From assembly GCA_016789035.1 (NCBI GenBank), contig JAEUSC010000050.1:1-6628 (forward strand): a stretch of 6,628 nucleotides of DNA. Reading direction: 5' to 3'. The notes under the pieces are model-generated. The model was given only the letters and a program-made list of their open reading frames with translations, searched no databases and was not told the origin of the DNA. The position numbers and the translations under genes were made by a program. Of this stretch, positions 4,926 through 6,628 are shown in pieces; the stretch's first letter is position 1, and each line of letters begins with the position of its first letter. Source of the stretch: Candidatus Omnitrophota bacterium (GTDB lineage Bacteria; Omnitrophota; Gorgyraeia; Zapsychrales; Fredricksoniimonadaceae).

Positions 4926-6628
4926 TGCGATAATGCCTCCTGATAGACCTGGCTGTAAGCGTTGGTCATCCGTTCAATGGAGTATTCGGCCTGGACGAAC
5001 TTTTCTGCCGCTTCTGAAAGTTGACGGCGCAATCCCTCGTTGCTAATGAGTTCTGAGAAACTGGAAACCAATGATTTAATATCATTTGAATCCACCAATA
5101 ACCCTGTTTTTCTATTGGTAATAATTTGCGGGATCCCTCCTACATTGGTTGCAATCACAGGGGTCTTGGATGCCATGGCCTCGAGAATGGTCATAGGCAC
5201 CCCTTCGGTGACTGAAGTCAACGTAAAGATGTCAAAGGCCTGATAATAAGGAATAACATTTTTGATCAGTCCGGTAAAAATAACATTCTTATCCAAGTTT
5301 AGAGAACGCACATGTTTTTTGAGATGTTCTTCTTCGGGGCCGCTGCCAATGATCACAATTTTTAATTTCGGAAACTGGGGTAAAAGTTTGACTACAGCAT
5401 CAATGAGAAACTTTTGGTTCTTTTCTAAGCTCAGCCGGCCTACTGTGCCGATGAGAATTTCATCCGGATATATTCCTAACTTGGCACGCATTTGTTCTCG
5501 GAGTCCTGTGGATTGGCTGAATGTCTGGACATTAATTCCGTTTCGGATGATAACTTTCTTTTCCGAAATGAGTTCACTGAGCACCGATTGGGCAACGACA
5601 ACAATCCGTTGAAAACAATTTTTAAGAAACCAGCGATCCAGCCGTTCGTATCCTGAAACTTTGTGGTTTACATCCGTAAAACCGTGAGCCGTGGCGATCA
5701 GTTTCACATTCAGGCTTCTCACAGCCAAGGCACCAATGATATCGGATTTGTAATTATGCGTATGCAGGACATCAATTTTATGGGCAATCAAGCACCGACG
5801 GACCTTTGAAACTGTATCAAAGTCAATTCGTCCTTTACTTTGAAAGACTTTGACAGGAATTTTCATTTCGCGGGCCTTTTCCACCACCTGCAAGTTTGGA
5901 TACCGGCCATCCTGAATCGCCGCAACAATAGGATGATAAACCGATTTATCCATATTCGCAGCTAGATTAATCAAAACATTCTCTGCGCCGAAGAAACCGC
6001 CGCTGCTAATAAAATGCATGATTTTAAATTCCTGAGGAAGCACTGATTCAAAGAATTCGCTATAGCGCTTGATCATTCCGGGCATGGAAAAATGGGCATA
6101 CACTTTCTTTTTTCCGGCCTCTCCCATTCTCCCTCTCAAAACAGGATCTTTGATCAATTGCAGCAATGCGTCTTTAATTTTTCCGCTATTTTCTTTCTCT
6201 ACTAAAATCCCTGTAATCTGATCTTCCACCAGTTCGGGTGTCCCTCCGACCCTGGTTGCTAACACTGCTTTACCTGCCGCCATATATTCCAATATCGCAT
6301 TGGACATACCTTCGCTTAATGACGGCAGGACGCACAAATCTGTAACCGGCAAAATTTTACGAACGTCCTTGCGCTTTCCCAAGAAATGGACATTGCGATC
6401 AAGCCCTAACTTTTTGACAAGCTGGGCGATTTCTCCGTTGGTTGTGTCTTCACCAATGAGCAGCAGGTGCACGTGTGGATACTGAGGAACAATGTCTTTT
6501 AGTGCTTCAAGTAGGTAGCGATGACCTTTTACGGCCTTAAGATTGGCCACGTGCGCAATGACAAAGTCCGTTGCACTCAACGAAAGGTCTTTTCGTGTCA
6601 ACGCATCTTCGGGACCTTCAGGAAGATC
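4922..6628 (-). CDS. Tandem GT4-GT4 glycosyltransferase, 5'-truncated
   Basis: Two retaining GT-B (GT4) modules in one frame, likely transferring NDP-sugars to a lipid-linked or growing glycan at the cytoplasmic face of the inner membrane. The frame is open to the window edge (568 residues visible), so the start lies outside; a TTG codon at 6601 is internal, since the nine codons before it continue the family pattern. Module 1 (visible residues 1-195) is only the C-terminal, donor-binding half: HVANLKAVKGH, then the E-x7-E motif with E106 and E114 (SEGMSNAILE) and RVGGTPELV. Module 2 (about 201-568) is complete: an acceptor-side start with GGFFGAENVL, HTHNYKSDIIGA, AHGF, IRNGINV, GTVGRLSLEKN, then E475 and E483 (TEGVPMTILE) and NVGGIPQII. 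No membrane segment is visible. The TGA stop overlaps the next ATG. The family is clear; sugar specificity cannot be read. The fusion may be genuine or the result of a frameshift near 6026. Confidence 0.93.
   Translation of the reverse strand, partial: DLPEGPEDALTRKDLSLSATDFVIAHVANLKAVKGHRYLLEALKDIVPQYPHVHLLLIGEDTTNGEIAQLVKKLGLDRNVHFLGKRKDVRKILPVTDLCVLPSLSEGMSNAILEYMAAGKAVLATRVGGTPELVEDQITGILVEKENSGKIKDALLQLIKDPVLRGRMGEAGKKKVYAHFSMPGMIKRYSEFFESVLPQEFKIMHFISSGGFFGAENVLINLAANMDKSVYHPIVAAIQDGRYPNLQVVEKAREMKIPVKVFQSKGRIDFDTVSKVRRCLIAHKIDVLHTHNYKSDIIGALAVRSLNVKLIATAHGFTDVNHKVSGYERLDRWFLKNCFQRIVVVAQSVLSELISEKKVIIRNGINVQTFSQSTGLREQMRAKLGIYPDEILIGTVGRLSLEKNQKFLIDAVVKLLPQFPKLKIVIIGSGPEEEHLKKHVRSLNLDKNVIFTGLIKNVIPYYQAFDIFTLTSVTEGVPMTILEAMASKTPVIATNVGGIPQIITNRKTGLLVDSNDIKSLVSSFSELISNEGLRRQLSEAAEKFVQAEYSIERMTNAYSQVYQEALSQ
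4936..4941 (-). promoter_or_regulatory. Shine-Dalgarno site of the second GT4 gene
   Basis: A perfect AGGAGG on the minus strand sits 10 nt before the ATG at 4923-4925, inside the 3' end of the tandem transferase gene. It supports that ATG as the true start and is the only textbook ribosome binding site at a gene junction in the window. Confidence 0.85.
6029..6033 (-). promoter_or_regulatory. Possible internal ribosome binding site before second GT4 module
   Basis: On the minus strand AGGAA lies 9 nt before an in-frame ATG (6017-6019) that falls where a free-standing GT4 protein would start (MHFISSGGFF). A TAA in another frame lies at 6024-6026, between this site and the ATG. This could allow internal initiation of a separate second transferase, or could be a relic of two adjacent genes that later fused. 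The ATG and spacing are directly visible; use of the site is inference. Confidence 0.35.

Noticed and set aside
5262..5612. A 116-codon open frame on the plus strand
   Set aside because: It is antisense to the conserved second GT4 module and has a composition expected of a reverse-strand shadow.
4922..6601. TTG at 6601 as the start of the tandem transferase
   Set aside because: The frame remains open for nine codons to the edge, and the first module lacks its whole N-terminal half, so the gene must begin outside the window.

Overview
The window looks like part of one surface-polysaccharide or exopolysaccharide operon. All genes lie on the minus strand and are transcribed from the right edge toward the left edge. 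It is almost fully coding: the only bases outside genes are 9 bp (1017-1025) and 2 bp (241-242). No stretch over 300 bases lacks a gene, and I see no promoter, terminator, RNA gene, mobile element or CRISPR array. Both ends cut through a gene.

In transcription order the genes are: (1) a 5'-truncated protein with two GT-B (GT4) glycosyltransferase modules in tandem (4922-6628); (2) a single-module GT4 glycosyltransferase resembling the PEP-CTERM/exosortase-associated sugar transferases (3726-4925); (3) a membrane-anchored GH123/DUF4091-like glycoside hydrolase with an adjacent Asp-Glu pair (1952-3739); (4) a membrane-anchored protein of unrecognised family with a beta-rich, possibly lectin-like body (1026-1955); (5) a CE4 (NodB-type) polysaccharide deacetylase that appears circularly permuted, as in PgaB/IcaB (243-1016); (6) the first 80 residues of a GT2 glycosyltransferase with an N-terminal membrane segment (1-240). 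Gene 6 is easy to miss because it is short and runs off the window.

The junctions are a 4-bp ATGA overlap, a 14-bp overlap, a second ATGA overlap, a 9-bp gap and a 2-bp gap. This implies one mRNA with translational coupling. Only gene 2 has a textbook Shine-Dalgarno sequence.

A plausible reading is that the GT4 enzymes and the GT2 enzyme assemble a glycan. The CE4 enzyme would remove N- or O-acetyl groups. The two anchored proteins would sit on the outer face of the inner membrane to trim, bind or guide the chain. The mix of deacetylase, hydrolase and GT2 recalls Pga/Ica and Pel loci, but with the hydrolase from a different family and the parts on separate polypeptides. This is inference; no polymer, exporter or polymerase is visible here.

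The organism is probably a diderm bacterium of moderate GC (mid-40s percent by eye, not counted). The style of the locus would fit Omnitrophota or another uncultivated lineage, or a deltaproteobacterial group, but the sequence does not fix the taxon.
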